From positions 1-19,044 of the forward strand of contig CALGGL010000165.1 in assembly GCA_937915975.1 (NCBI GenBank): DNA of 19,044 nt, given 5' to 3'. The translations under genes were made by a program, and so were the position numbers. The notes below the pieces were generated by a model, which was not told where the DNA came from, did not search any database, and worked only from the letters and a program-made list of their open reading frames with translations. Each line of letters starts with the position of its first letter. Position 1 is the first letter of the stretch. Below are positions 8,801-16,327 of this stretch, piece by piece. The stretch is from an uncultured Lachnospiraceae bacterium. GTDB taxonomy: Bacteria; Bacillota; Clostridia; Lachnospirales; Lachnospiraceae.

Positions 8801-10169
8801 CGTTATCAAGCTCAATACACGAATTAACCGAATTACTCGGAAGCCCCATGGCTCTTGTAATACTTACAAGTCTTTCCTCCACTGTTTCCTTATTTGAAGA
8901 ATATTTTATAAGTCCGTATTTTCTGTATGTACTTATCCATAGGTTTCCATCCGAATCAGACATAATATTTCTGACACTTATACCTTCCAACGCATCCGTT
9001 AGTTCGTTGGTAATCCTCTCACCCGTACCGTTATATATGATAAGTCCGTCATCTGTACATATATATTGATTGTTCTTATAGCTGTAAACGGCATTTACCA
9101 TTGTCGCAGGCATACCGGAGTACATATTGTAATCCGTAAATTTACTTTTTGAAAGAAGGAGTACGCCCATTCTGTAGGATGCTATCCAATAGTTTCCTTC
9201 GTAATCCTCAATAATATCCGAAAGATAGCTATCCATCTCGCATTCCGTAAGTCTGGTAAAATTATTCCTTTTATCTAAAAAACCGATTCCGTTATCAGCG
9301 CATACCCAGACAGAACCGTTACTGTCCTCAAGTATTTTATTTATTCCGTAAACCTCTGTCTCAACAACATTTGTCAATTCCTTATTATCTATTATTATTA
9401 TATTTCTTCCCGATGTACCGAGATAAACCCTGTTACCAATAACCCTTATGCATCTTAAATCATCTCCGTAGGTCATCTCCTGTGTACTTATGACATCATA
9501 GCTTCCTCCGGCGGAAAAAACATACAGATCATTATTTCCGGACACAGCATAAACAAAATCCTCCGAAACATCCATAAAACCGAATTCAATACCCGAAAGC
9601 TCCTCCGAAACGAGCTCCATAACTGCGTTTCCGTCCTCTCCGTCTTTTATGGTATATATTCCCTTAGGTGTAGAAATGTAGATATCTCCGTCATCGGTTT
9701 CACATATATCGTTTATTGCTTTTATTCCGTCATAGTATTCATTTTCAAGATGCTTATATTCGCCATCCTTAAGATAAAACAGACCGTAATTACCTGTTCC
9801 GATCCAAACCTTACCTTCGGAATCCTGCATAAGACAGTTTATGGAATAAACATCCGCACTCTCAGTATTCCACAAATTAATAGTCGCAAAACTTGAACCG
9901 TTATATCTGTAAAGTCCGCCATCCGTTCCAATCCAGATATATCCGGATGATGATTGTAAAAGACAATTAACCTCATTATTTCCTATGCCGTTATTCTGGT
10001 TATATATTGTCTGGGAAAATGATGACAGATATGCATCCTTTGCCTTAGAATCAATACTTCCGTCAATCATAGGAACGGTTAAAGACACGAGAAAAAGGCA
10101 TACCAAAAGGAATGCCTGAATTTTTCTTCTCATAAATTGTCTTTTTTTATTTTTCATAGGTTTTACCAT
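5817..10169 (-). CDS. Hybrid two-component sensor with beta-propeller domain; kinase His replaced by Asn
   Basis: This is a 1450-residue membrane sensor. A signal anchor (about 16-36) precedes about 14 propeller blades of the type GxxWIGTxxGL, likely two seven-bladed propellers. A Y_Y_Y domain (about 700-765), a membrane helix (about 774-792) and a coiled coil follow. The dimerisation domain reads ANMSNEIKTPVN, with Asn831 where the phospho-accepting His belongs. The ATP domain is intact: Asn949, DTGIG (981-985), GNGIGL (1011-1016). The receiver has Asp1086/1087, Asp1130 and Lys1184. An Hpt domain has His1281 in IHTLKAS. An acidic linker (about 1345-1378) and a helical tail end the protein. 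It follows the aminopeptidase gene by 26 bases. No clear ribosome site marks the first ATG; Met5 is an alternative. With no histidine it cannot autophosphorylate in the standard way. The propeller ligand is unknown. Confidence 0.95.
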   Translation of the reverse strand: MVKPMKNKKRQFMRRKIQAFLLVCLFLVSLTVPMIDGSIDSKAKDAYLSSFSQTIYNQNNGIGNNEVNCLLQSSSGYIWIGTDGGLYRYNGSSFATINLWNTESADVYSINCLMQDSEGKVWIGTGNYGLFYLKDGEYKHLENEYYDGIKAINDICETDDGDIYISTPKGIYTIKDGEDGNAVMELVSEELSGIEFGFMDVSEDFVYAVSGNNDLYVFSAGGSYDVISTQEMTYGDDLRCIRVIGNRVYLGTSGRNIIIIDNKELTNVVETEVYGINKILEDSNGSVWVCADNGIGFLDKRNNFTRLTECEMDSYLSDIIEDYEGNYWIASYRMGVLLLSKSKFTDYNMYSGMPATMVNAVYSYKNNQYICTDDGLIIYNGTGERITNELTDALEGISVRNIMSDSDGNLWISTYRKYGLIKYSSNKETVEERLVSITRAMGLPSNSVNSCIELDNGNLAVATNEGIAIVNRDCEVQHTFGKKDGMGYENVLCVYQDDNGYLYAGTDGGVLYVFQRNINEIVDSFDEESGMNAGMITSIEEGEKGLWIGTDNGLGFYNDTYRTISNIEYSNNIYDIIINDDFVWIISSMGVLRTTEEELLGSNGISGRYLDSDDGLNKTINAYSNSYMDKNGVLYVCCNTGICSLDTKNITYNQIAPKIRVTAVDVDGQRYEFDDLANGLKVGSDVSKITIDFAVFSYCNRGDIVVEYRLEGFDTEPILISGKDTMQAVYTNLEGGIYTFHINAYNGDGTPCENEISFTVEKENSFSENPVSKIIIVGAILVVSLLIVIGILRMRKSIRSKNKELEELSKEHEEVIKTSTAKNDYLANMSNEIKTPVNAMISKAEELIKLMDSDDAYKENVQDIYDIGSGILDKVDDIILLAKIEAGRIERTDAPYSVSSIVFNLSEYAKENIDPENIKLFVELGDNITDNLIGDSEKIESILKIFIDNAVQYTKEGSITISVDSYDFKEKEISVSYTISDTGIGISEERLSDIFEVYSIVDNRKNNISKGNGIGLAIAKGYSKLLNGDISVESVYGGGSNFTLSLNQVIADDNQIDRDREKIDDIVSQEIADKMWLPSVKALVVDDEAVSREVSVKTLLSFEMSIDTAESGMAAIDKVMNNDYDVVFMDLAMPVMNGTDTMKEIRSLDGEKYMLLPIISLDYDTISDNSDVLLENGFTGTLLKPMDVRRVAAILKDCLPEDKIKEKSSNVDDYISNSKYAEGLYRLEEKINIKKAIEKIGGSIDVFNKILRSFYKKNNNLKEIIEAHGISDTRWFKQRIHTLKASSYNVGAYVFSQETARIEAAINSDNKTYMNNNYEKLLVHLEELMNSIGEYLDYIDELDNVTQNEADTAENASDYDVEEKEDTEDAEDAEADMGNGSGIDIGMLRKLDELLGESVSDDAHVIMNEINKKTYIGEDSDFMAVLNESISENDCEKIHELITTYIDLNS

Positions 10170-10195
10170 TACAATAATACCGATTACAAATGGAT

Positions 10196-11575
10196 CTATG
10201 CTTCCCTAAGAAATGCCTTGTAACACTTATATGCCTCATATATATCAGCCTTTGAGGTTACTTCCCAAGGAGCATGCATATTAAGAACCGCTACACCGCA
10301 GTCTATTACTTCCATACCGTAAAGAGAAAGAATATATGCTATGGTTCCGCCGCCGCCCACATCAACCTTTCCAAGCTCGGCTGTCTGAAAGCATATATTA
10401 TTATTGTCCATAATGTTTCTGATTGCGGCCATATATTCGGCATTTGCATCATTTGAACCGGACTTGCCTCTTGAGCCGGTAAACTTGCAAAATACTACTC
10501 CGCGTCCGAAATACGATGCATTGTTTTTATCAAATGCACTGTCAAACAAAGGATCATATGCAGCATTTACATCTGAAGAAAGCATCCTTGACGCTGCAAG
10601 ACATCTTCTTAAAGCAATGTCATTATAATCTCCCATTGCATTTAATATTTCCGCAACGGTATTTTCAAAAAACATGGAACGCATACCTGTTGCGCCCACA
10701 CTACCAATTTCTTCCTTATCGGTAAGAAGACAGCAGGTAGTCTTTTCAACCTTATCGATTTCAAGCATGGCAACTAAGGATGTATATGCACATACCCTGT
10801 CATCCTGACCGTATGACATAATCATACTTCTGTCAATTCCCGCATCTCTTGCACAGCCTGCAGGAACAACCTCCAATTCCGCTGATAAAAAGTCTTCCTC
10901 ATCCATACCGTATTTTTCATTTATAATCTTAACAACATTTTTCTTAACGGCATCCTTTTCCTCATCCTTAAGCGGAATACTGCCAAACAGTATATCAAGA
11001 TTTTCTCCTTCGATAACCTTATTTGCTTTCTTTTCCATCTGTTCACCGGCAAGATGAATCAAAAGGTCGGTTACACCGAATACCGGATCTTCCTTATCCT
11101 CACCTACGGATATATCTATCACAGTACCGTCCTTTTTTACCACAACTCCATGAATGGCAAGAGGAAGCGTAACCCACTGATATTTCTTAATACCTCCGTA
11201 ATAATGTGTATCAAGATATGCGAAATCCCCCTTCTCATACAAAGGATTTTGCTTAATATCCATACGCGGAGAATCAATATGTGCTCCAAGTATATTAATT
11301 CCTTCTTCAACAGGCTTTGTTCCTATGTTAAAAAGAGCAACGGTCTTATCCATGCAAATATTATAGATTTTATCACCTGCTTTAACCGTCTTTTTCTCTT
11401 TTATTATATCAGCAAGATTAATATATCCCTTTTCCTCAACAGCCTTGATAATCTCTTTTATACATTCTCTTTCGGTTTTTCCTTTATCGAGAAATTCCCT
11501 ATATCCCTTGCAAAGCTTTTCCAACTCATTTAAAGAATTCTCATCATATGTCTTCCATGCATTCTGTCTTTCCAT
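10196..11575 (-). CDS. M18-family aminopeptidase
   Basis: This is a cytoplasmic zinc aminopeptidase that removes N-terminal residues from peptides; M18 enzymes form large tetrahedral dodecamers. It is 459 residues, normal for the family. Metal and catalytic motifs are visible: GAHIDSPR (His99, Asp101), GQDDR (257-260), the Glu pair in KEEIGSVGATG (Glu288/289) and MHAPWE (His434). A good ribosome site (GAGGTG) lies upstream of the ATG. It lies 32 bases after argD and 26 bases before the hybrid sensor gene, so all three may share a transcript. The family assignment is firm; the exact residue preference (acidic or otherwise) cannot be told from sequence alone. Confidence 0.94.
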   Translation of the reverse strand: MERQNAWKTYDENSLNELEKLCKGYREFLDKGKTERECIKEIIKAVEEKGYINLADIIKEKKTVKAGDKIYNICMDKTVALFNIGTKPVEEGINILGAHIDSPRMDIKQNPLYEKGDFAYLDTHYYGGIKKYQWVTLPLAIHGVVVKKDGTVIDISVGEDKEDPVFGVTDLLIHLAGEQMEKKANKVIEGENLDILFGSIPLKDEEKDAVKKNVVKIINEKYGMDEEDFLSAELEVVPAGCARDAGIDRSMIMSYGQDDRVCAYTSLVAMLEIDKVEKTTCCLLTDKEEIGSVGATGMRSMFFENTVAEILNAMGDYNDIALRRCLAASRMLSSDVNAAYDPLFDSAFDKNNASYFGRGVVFCKFTGSRGKSGSNDANAEYMAAIRNIMDNNNICFQTAELGKVDVGGGGTIAYILSLYGMEVIDCGVAVLNMHAPWEVTSKADIYEAYKCYKAFLREA

Positions 11576-11607
11576 TATTTCACCTCATTTTTTTATATTA
11601 TTCTTGA

Positions 11608-12819
11608 CTATATAGTGTTATTCAATACACTCTTAAGTATTTCAAATGCTTTATCACATTCCTCTTTAGTTACATTTAAAGGTGGAACGAGACGTATTAC
11701 CGAAGGTCTTACCGCAGTTATAAGCAGACCGCTATCGGCTGAATTATACTTAACGTCAGTCGCAATATCCCTGTCAAATTCCACGCCTATCATAAGGCCT
11801 TTACCTCTTACCTCCTTAACATAAGGCAGCTTGACAAGCAGGCTTCTAAAATACTCACCCATTTTATCCGAGTTATCCGAAAGGTTATTGTCGATTATCT
11901 CCTTTATCTGTGCATAAGAAGCCGCACAGCAAACAGGATTACCTGCATAAGTGCTTCCGTGTGCACCCGGTCCGAAAGTAAGAGCAAGCTTTGCACTTGT
12001 ACACATAGCTCCTATAGGCATACCTCCGCCCATAGCCTTTGCCATACTTACGCAATCCGGTTTAACATCATATCCCATATATGCCATAAGACTTCCTGTT
12101 CTTCCCCAACCGGTCTGAACCTCATCGAATAATAAAAGCATATCCCTTTCATCGCAAAGCTTTCTGAGTCCCTGCAAAAATTCCTTATCGGCAGGAATAA
12201 CTCCGCCCTCACCCTGTATCGGTTCCACCATAACCGCGATGGTATCCTCGTCACAGGCATCCTCAAAGGCCTTTAGGTTATTGTACTCCGCATAGGTTAT
12301 TCCCGGTATGAACGGATCGTAGTTATGCTGTATTGCCGAACCCGGCTGACCGGTTGCGGCAAGTGTTGCAAGTGTTCTTCCGTGAAAGCTGTTAAGTGCA
12401 GTTACAATCTTAAAACGGTTCGGTCCGTAGTTATCTTTTCCGTATTTCCTTGCCAGCTTCATCATTACCTCGTTTGCCTCGGCACCGGAATTCTGAAAAT
12501 ATATCTTTTCCATACCTATGCTCTTACAGATAAGCTCTGCAAGCATACCCTGAGGTATCGTATAACAATAATTGGAGGCATGAATAAGGCTTTCACACTG
12601 CTCCTTAATAGCATTTACAACCTTAGGATTACAATGTCCCGCACTGTTTACGGCAATACCCGCCATAAAATCCAGATATTCCTTACCCGTTTCATCCACA
12701 AGATAAGCATCATGACCTTCATTTGCAATAAAATCAAACCTCTTAAAGGTATCGTAAAAATATGTATCATACATATTCTTAATATCTTCTTTTGTTTTTC
12801 CTGTTTCATTTAACTTCAT
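11608..12819 (-). CDS. argD: Acetylornithine aminotransferase
   Basis: This class-III, PLP-dependent transaminase converts N-acetylglutamate semialdehyde and glutamate to N-acetylornithine in arginine synthesis. About 403 residues is the family's usual size. Motifs: NSGAEANE, SFHGRT, LLFDEVQTGWGRTG (the PLP-nitrogen Asp), SMAKAMGGG (the Schiff-base Lys) and GSTYAGNPVCC. An in-frame ATG three codons further upstream (12828) is only one base from the AGGAG (12830-12834), whereas the ATG at 12819 is 10 bases away, so the latter is preferred. No other arginine gene lies nearby. Related ornithine or GABA transaminases are possible, but motifs and length favour ArgD. Confidence 0.92.
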   Translation of the reverse strand: MKLNETGKTKEDIKNMYDTYFYDTFKRFDFIANEGHDAYLVDETGKEYLDFMAGIAVNSAGHCNPKVVNAIKEQCESLIHASNYCYTIPQGMLAELICKSIGMEKIYFQNSGAEANEVMMKLARKYGKDNYGPNRFKIVTALNSFHGRTLATLAATGQPGSAIQHNYDPFIPGITYAEYNNLKAFEDACDEDTIAVMVEPIQGEGGVIPADKEFLQGLRKLCDERDMLLLFDEVQTGWGRTGSLMAYMGYDVKPDCVSMAKAMGGGMPIGAMCTSAKLALTFGPGAHGSTYAGNPVCCAASYAQIKEIIDNNLSDNSDKMGEYFRSLLVKLPYVKEVRGKGLMIGVEFDRDIATDVKYNSADSGLLITAVRPSVIRLVPPLNVTKEECDKAFEILKSVLNNTI

Positions 12820-12856
12820 ATCAATCATACTCCTTAATTTGTATCACATATAAAAA

Positions 12857-12887
12857 TGTGTCAACGGGGACCATCCCCGCTGACACA
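12857..12887 (-). terminator. Hairpin between the cheV-like gene and argD
   Basis: TGTGTCA/TGACACA (7 bp) encloses a mismatch and then CGGGGA/TCCCCG around a three-base loop. On the minus strand TTTTTAT follows, so it can act as an intrinsic terminator for the cheV-like gene. The same arm contains TTGACA on that strand, followed 15 bases later by TACAAA, a weak possible promoter for argD. Confidence 0.65.
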
Positions 12888-12925
12888 AATTGAATACCAT
12901 CCCCGTTACGCACAAAATATATCTG

Positions 12926-13468
12926 TTATTTATCACCGTATATACTGCTGCCGATAAGCTTATCCAATACACTAACGAGTGTTCCGATCTCCGGCTTGCT
13001 AATCTGCTCATTGGCTCCGAGCAATGCTCCCTTTCTCTTCATATCATCATTGATAAGTGAAGAGAAAATAACTATAGGAAGATGCTTTAAGCCTTCTGTT
13101 TCTCTGATAAGCTTAATAAGATGATGTCCATCCATAAGAGGCATCTCGATATCGGTTATTACACATTTAACACCATAATCAACACCATTATTCTTCTTAA
13201 GCTGACTTAAAAAATCCCATGCCTCCTGACCGTTGTTCTTAACCGTAAGCTTGGTATAGCCTGCCATACTGAGAGAATCCTTAATAAGCTGACAAAGCAT
13301 AAGTGAATCTTCAACTATAAGAATAGGAAGCTCATTTCTTTCTCTTTCTCCGAGAGCCTCAACCTGAGATACCTTAAGACTTGTCTCAGGACATATCTCC
13401 TCAACTATTCTCTCGAAATCAAGGATAATAAGAAGATTATTTTCCTTCTTGTTTGGTATTTTGCACAT
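12926..13468 (-). CDS. cheV: CheV-like chemotaxis coupling protein, N-terminus lost at contig join
   Basis: CheV joins a CheW domain, which links chemoreceptors to CheA, with a C-terminal receiver. Here only the very end of the CheW part is left (CKIPNKKENNLLIILDFERIV), followed by a complete receiver: Glu53/Asp54 (LIVEDS), phospho-acceptor Asp106 (ITDIEMPLMDG), Ser137 and Lys158 (SKPE). Full CheV is about 300 residues and this is 180. The ATG at 13468 is preceded directly by an in-frame TAA that belongs to the other genome, so the apparent start is not the real one. The lost part lies beyond a chimeric join. It implies a motile host for the left piece. Confidence 0.85.
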   Translation of the reverse strand: MCKIPNKKENNLLIILDFERIVEEICPETSLKVSQVEALGERERNELPILIVEDSLMLCQLIKDSLSMAGYTKLTVKNNGQEAWDFLSQLKKNNGVDYGVKCVITDIEMPLMDGHHLIKLIRETEGLKHLPIVIFSSLINDDMKRKGALLGANEQISKPEIGTLVSVLDKLIGSSIYGDK

Positions 13469-13475
13469 TTAATCG

Positions 13476-13483
13476 TACCTTTG
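13476..13483 (+). promoter_or_regulatory. Bacteroidota-type -7 box before the flavodoxin-like gene
   Basis: TACCTTTG matches the TAnnTTTG box of Bacteroidota promoters and lies 30 bases before the ATG. A TTTG at 13452-13455 has suitable spacing but lies in left-piece coding sequence, so it may be chance. The surrounding block resembles the promoter at 18286-18308. Confidence 0.65.
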
Positions 13484-13513
13484 TCCCAAATAAGAACATA
13501 AAACAGAATCGAA

Positions 13514-14134
13514 ATGAAAGTATTATTATTAAACGGAAGTGCCAACAAGAATGGCAACACTTTTACTGCACTATCGGAGATTGCACGTCAATTGGAGAAG
13601 AATGGTGTAGAGTCGGAAATCATGCAGCTGGGCAACAAGCCCGTTCGTGGCTGTATAGCCTGCGGACAGTGTCAGGCGAAGCAATTAGGGCATTGTGTCT
13701 TTGATGACGACATCTGCAACCGTATCGTTGAAAAGCTCAATGAGGCCGATGCGCTCATCGTGGGTTCGCCTGTCTATTATGGTCAGCCCAACGGTGCTGT
13801 AATGGCAGTTCTGCAACGTGCCTTCTTCTCAGGTGCCCAAGTACAGAACAAGCCTGCGGCAGCGGTAGCTATCTGCCGTCGTGGTGGTGCTACGGCTGCA
13901 TACCAGACGATGAACATGATATTCGAGATGATGAACATGCCTGTGGTTACTTCGCAATATTGGAACATCGCCTACGGCTTGGCACCCGGTGAAGTAATAC
14001 AGGACACAGAGGGAATGCAGACCATGCGAGTGCTTGCCGACAACATGGCCTGGCTGCTGAAGAAGATTCACGCCAATGGTAATCCCGATTATCCTGAACG
14101 CGAAGAGTGGCAAGGCATGAACTTTATCAGATGA
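13514..14134 (+). CDS. Flavodoxin-like NAD(P)H-dependent FMN oxidoreductase
   Basis: This 206-residue protein has a flavodoxin-like fold. The N-terminal [13 protein letters not shown] is the FMN phosphate-binding loop. CIACGQCQ (about residues 47-54) has the spaced cysteines seen in iron-sulfur flavoprotein and NAD(P)H-reductase relatives. [10 protein letters not shown] is the second flavin-contact loop. Likely role: two-electron reduction of quinones, nitro compounds or other electrophiles with bound FMN. It heads an apparent operon, with the acetyltransferase 10 bases downstream and the AraC gene 20 bases after that. No Shine-Dalgarno site precedes the ATG, as is usual in Bacteroidota. The exact substrate is unknown. 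Confidence 0.9.
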   Translation: MKVLLLNGSANKNGNTFTALSEIARQLEKNGVESEIMQLGNKPVRGCIACGQCQAKQLGHCVFDDDICNRIVEKLNEADALIVGSPVYYGQPNGAVMAVLQRAFFSGAQVQNKPAAAVAICRRGGATAAYQTMNMIFEMMNMPVVTSQYWNIAYGLAPGEVIQDTEGMQTMRVLADNMAWLLKKIHANGNPDYPEREEWQGMNFIR

Positions 14135-14144
14135 ATCAGAGACA

Positions 14145-14723
14145 ATGACAATACAAGAATTTCGTGATTACATGGCATCGGGCAAACCCGTCGTTGGCGG
14201 TGGTGATGTCCACATGATGTTTCATCAGCTGTCGCAGGAGGCACTGAAGATAACAGCAGAGATTAACGGCAAGTACCATACTCCAGAGCAGTTGCACGAT
14301 TTGCTGGAACAGCTTTGGGGGCGTGAGGTACCCAAGACGGTAGGAATGTTTCCTCCGTTCCATACCGATTGCGGTAAGAACACCGTTGTTGGTGAACGCG
14401 TCTTCATCAACATGGGGTGTAAGTTCCAAGATCAGGGCGGCATCACCATTGATGAGGGAGCCCTTATCGGCCATAATGTCGTGCTGGCAACCATCAATCA
14501 TGATCTTGACCCAGCCAAGCGTCAGAGTATGAGCTATGCTCCCATCCACATCGGCAAAAATGTCTGGATTGGAGCCAATGCCACCGTTCTTGCTGGAGTA
14601 ACCATCGGCGATGGAGCCGTAGTAGCTGCTGGTGCAGTAGTGACAAAGGACGTTGAACCGAATACCATTGTTGGTGGCGTTCCAGCCAAAGTGATAAAAA
14701 AGATAGAGATAAAAGACAGATAA
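14145..14723 (+). CDS. Hexapeptide-repeat acetyltransferase (maltose/galactoside acetyltransferase type)
   Basis: This is a left-handed beta-helix acyltransferase that moves acetyl from acetyl-CoA to a sugar or similar acceptor. Its 192 residues are typical of the LacA/Maa group. The N-terminal helical cap is about residues 1-60. Hexapeptide repeats follow (for example [43 protein letters not shown]) and the C-terminal [15 protein letters not shown]. His119 in ATINHDLD is the likely catalytic histidine. It is 10 bases after the flavodoxin-like gene. In such redox loci a homologue often sits next to oxidoreductases, but the acceptor here cannot be deduced. Confidence 0.92.
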   Translation: MTIQEFRDYMASGKPVVGGGDVHMMFHQLSQEALKITAEINGKYHTPEQLHDLLEQLWGREVPKTVGMFPPFHTDCGKNTVVGERVFINMGCKFQDQGGITIDEGALIGHNVVLATINHDLDPAKRQSMSYAPIHIGKNVWIGANATVLAGVTIGDGAVVAAGAVVTKDVEPNTIVGGVPAKVIKKIEIKDR

Positions 14724-14742
14724 ATCGGAATTTATCAGTAAA
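14721..14742 (+). promoter_or_regulatory. Palindromic site directly upstream of the AraC-family gene
   Basis: TAAATCGGAATTTA (14721-14734) has arms TAAAT/ATTTA around CGGA. It overlaps TTTATCAGTAAA (14731-14742), which recurs inverted at 17967-17978 before the aldo/keto reductase. The first palindrome recurs as TAAATTGGAATTTA (minus strand, 18031-18044), and as TAAATCGGAATTT at 18135-18147. It lies in the short gap before the AraC start and could be an autoregulatory operator. Confidence 0.45.
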
Positions 14743-14743
14743 G

Positions 14744-15637
14744 ATGGAGAAGATACTGAAGGTTCACCACGTCAACGACTACGCCCGATACATCGGGGCA
14801 CCGGAGTTGCACCCGCTCGTCTCGGTGATTCACTACGACGAGTTGGAGCACTGTCGCCATTCGCTGAACAACTATGATGTTTATGCGATGTTCATCGGCG
14901 ACGAGGAACTGGAGGACTTGTCGTATGGGCAACTGCAATACGACCTTCACTGCCATGCGCTGATGTGCGTGGCTCCCGGACAGATAGGTGGCAAGGCTGA
15001 TACAGGCGAGGAAATCCACACCAAGGGCTGGGCACTGCTCTTTGACACCGAACTGCTGCGTAACTCAGAACTTGGACGCCGCATGGCCGACTATCATTTC
15101 TTCTCCTACAGTACCAGCGAGGCCCTGCTGATGTCGCCCAGTCAGCGGCAAAGCATTGTTACACTGCTGGAACAGATTCGCACAGAACTCAGCCAAGAAG
15201 AGGATGCCCACACCCTGCGCATCGTGACCTCGCTGATAGAGCAGGTGCTGGAACTCATCAGCCGCTACTATGCGCTACAGCTCTCCACATCGGCCACGAC
15301 GACAAACTCCGACCTCTTGCCGCGTTTCGAGCGTCTGTTGCAGAGGTACTATGACGATGGTTTGCAGCGCAGTCTGGGACTGCCCTCGGTGAAATACTGT
15401 GCCCAGCAGTTGTTCCTTTCACCCAACTACTTTGGCGACCTTATCCGTGAGTTGACTGGCGAATCGGCCACTTCCTACATCCGTCGTTTCATCATGCAGC
15501 GTGCCCAGTCGCTCCTGATTAGCGGGGCCACCATCACTGAAACCGCAGAACAACTGGGCTTCGACTATCCGCAACACTTTACCCGGCAATTCAAGAAGCA
15601 CTACGGAGTAACTCCTTCTGAATTTACGAGGAAGTGA
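14744..15637 (+). CDS. AraC-family transcriptional regulator
   Basis: This is a 297-residue regulator. The N-terminal half (about 1-170) is a cupin-like sensor domain of the type seen in Bacteroidota AraC proteins (ALMCVAPGQI, GWALLFD). The C-terminal 100 residues hold two helix-turn-helix motifs: VKYCAQQLFLSPNYFGDLIRE, written here as VKYCAQQLFLS plus PNYFGDLIRE, and ITETAEQLGFDYPQHFTRQF, with the family ending HYGVTPSEFTRK. It is last in the plus-strand operon and converges on the flavin reductase gene. Palindromes before this gene and before the aldo/keto reductase are plausible targets, making it the likely controller of both operons. The inducer is unknown. Confidence 0.93.
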   Translation: MEKILKVHHVNDYARYIGAPELHPLVSVIHYDELEHCRHSLNNYDVYAMFIGDEELEDLSYGQLQYDLHCHALMCVAPGQIGGKADTGEEIHTKGWALLFDTELLRNSELGRRMADYHFFSYSTSEALLMSPSQRQSIVTLLEQIRTELSQEEDAHTLRIVTSLIEQVLELISRYYALQLSTSATTTNSDLLPRFERLLQRYYDDGLQRSLGLPSVKYCAQQLFLSPNYFGDLIRELTGESATSYIRRFIMQRAQSLLISGATITETAEQLGFDYPQHFTRQFKKHYGVTPSEFTRK

Positions 15638-15672
15638 AACAAGGCGTGTAGTCAGGCTTTATGAAAAGCAAC

Positions 15673-15705
15673 ACATCCGTGTCACCTCTGCGATGACACG
15701 GATGT
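15673..15705. terminator. Hairpin between convergent operons
   Basis: ACATCCGTGTCA (15673-15684) pairs perfectly with TGACACGGATGT (15694-15705) around a nine-base loop. It sits between the AraC gene (stop 15637) and the flavin reductase gene (stop 15754) and can serve both strands. T-runs are weak on both sides. Confidence 0.75.
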
Positions 15706-15753
15706 ATTTCCCAAATACAATACTTTTACTCTGGTTTATAAATCCAATTCCTT

Positions 15754-16320
15754 TTATTTCAACGTCTCACCATATACTTTGCCTATCTTCACGCAGTCGC
15801 CGATGATGTCGCCTGTGCGCAAGTATTTGTAGGTAGGCATTTCAAAAAGTACGGGCTTCAGTTTCGAGTAGTCAGGCTTGCCCTTCTCGTCAAGTTTGTC
15901 TTCATCGACATAGGTGTTGAGGATGGTGCAGATGTAGTTCTTGAAGCCGTCAATCTCGTAGGTGTCTATCACCTCACATTCCATCACCAGTGGCGACTGC
16001 TCGATAATGGGCATACCAGCCTCGCCCAGATGGTAAGGGAACAGGGCCGACTTATCAGTCTTGGCTCCGCTCACCGTTCCCGTGTAGTCGGCAGCGTCCA
16101 GGAATGTCTCGTCGATGATGTTGATGGATAGTTTATCCTGCTCGTCTATGGCCTTTACGCTGTGGTGCGATGAATGTACGCTCAGCAGCAGTTTCGAGTG
16201 GCTGACGATGCCGATGTGTGCCACCAACAGCCAGTTTATCTTTCCCCCTTCTCCGACAGTTCCTACAACTGTGGCTGGTGTGGGATAGAGTGCCAGTTTC
16301 TTTCCAATGTTCTGTTTCAT
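15754..16320 (-). CDS. Flavin reductase family protein (FMN-binding split barrel)
   Basis: This 188-residue protein has the flavin reductase/flavoredoxin split-barrel fold. The N-terminal strand pair with TPATVVGTVGEGGKINWLLVAH binds flavin, in full read here as TPATVVGTVGE then GGKINWLLVAH. LSINIIDETFLDAADYTG, then DKSALFPY, follow as in the family. It would bind FMN and reduce it or pass electrons with NAD(P)H. An in-frame ATG further upstream at 16395 lies inside the preceding gene, and its first 25 residues are low-complexity shadow sequence; the ATG at 16320 gives the normal family start. It lies seven bases after the cyclophilin-like gene, last in a three-gene operon. Confidence 0.92.
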   Translation of the reverse strand: MKQNIGKKLALYPTPATVVGTVGEGGKINWLLVAHIGIVSHSKLLLSVHSSHHSVKAIDEQDKLSINIIDETFLDAADYTGTVSGAKTDKSALFPYHLGEAGMPIIEQSPLVMECEVIDTYEIDGFKNYICTILNTYVDEDKLDEKGKPDYSKLKPVLFEMPTYKYLRTGDIIGDCVKIGKVYGETLK

Positions 16321-16327
16321 ATTGATG

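Noticed and set aside
12870..12905. CRISPR-like repeats near argD
   Set aside because: Only two 10-base copies occur, with no regular spacer units; they belong to the hairpin element.
13452..13483. Genuine horizontal transfer of a Bacteroidota locus into a Firmicute
   Set aside because: There is no integrase, transposase, att repeat or other mobility gene at the join; the cheV truncation, microhomology and leftover adapter favour an artefact.
14136..14549. Minus-strand frames opposite the acetyltransferase and flavodoxin-like genes
   Set aside because: They are antisense shadows in GC-richer DNA, without motifs or promoters.
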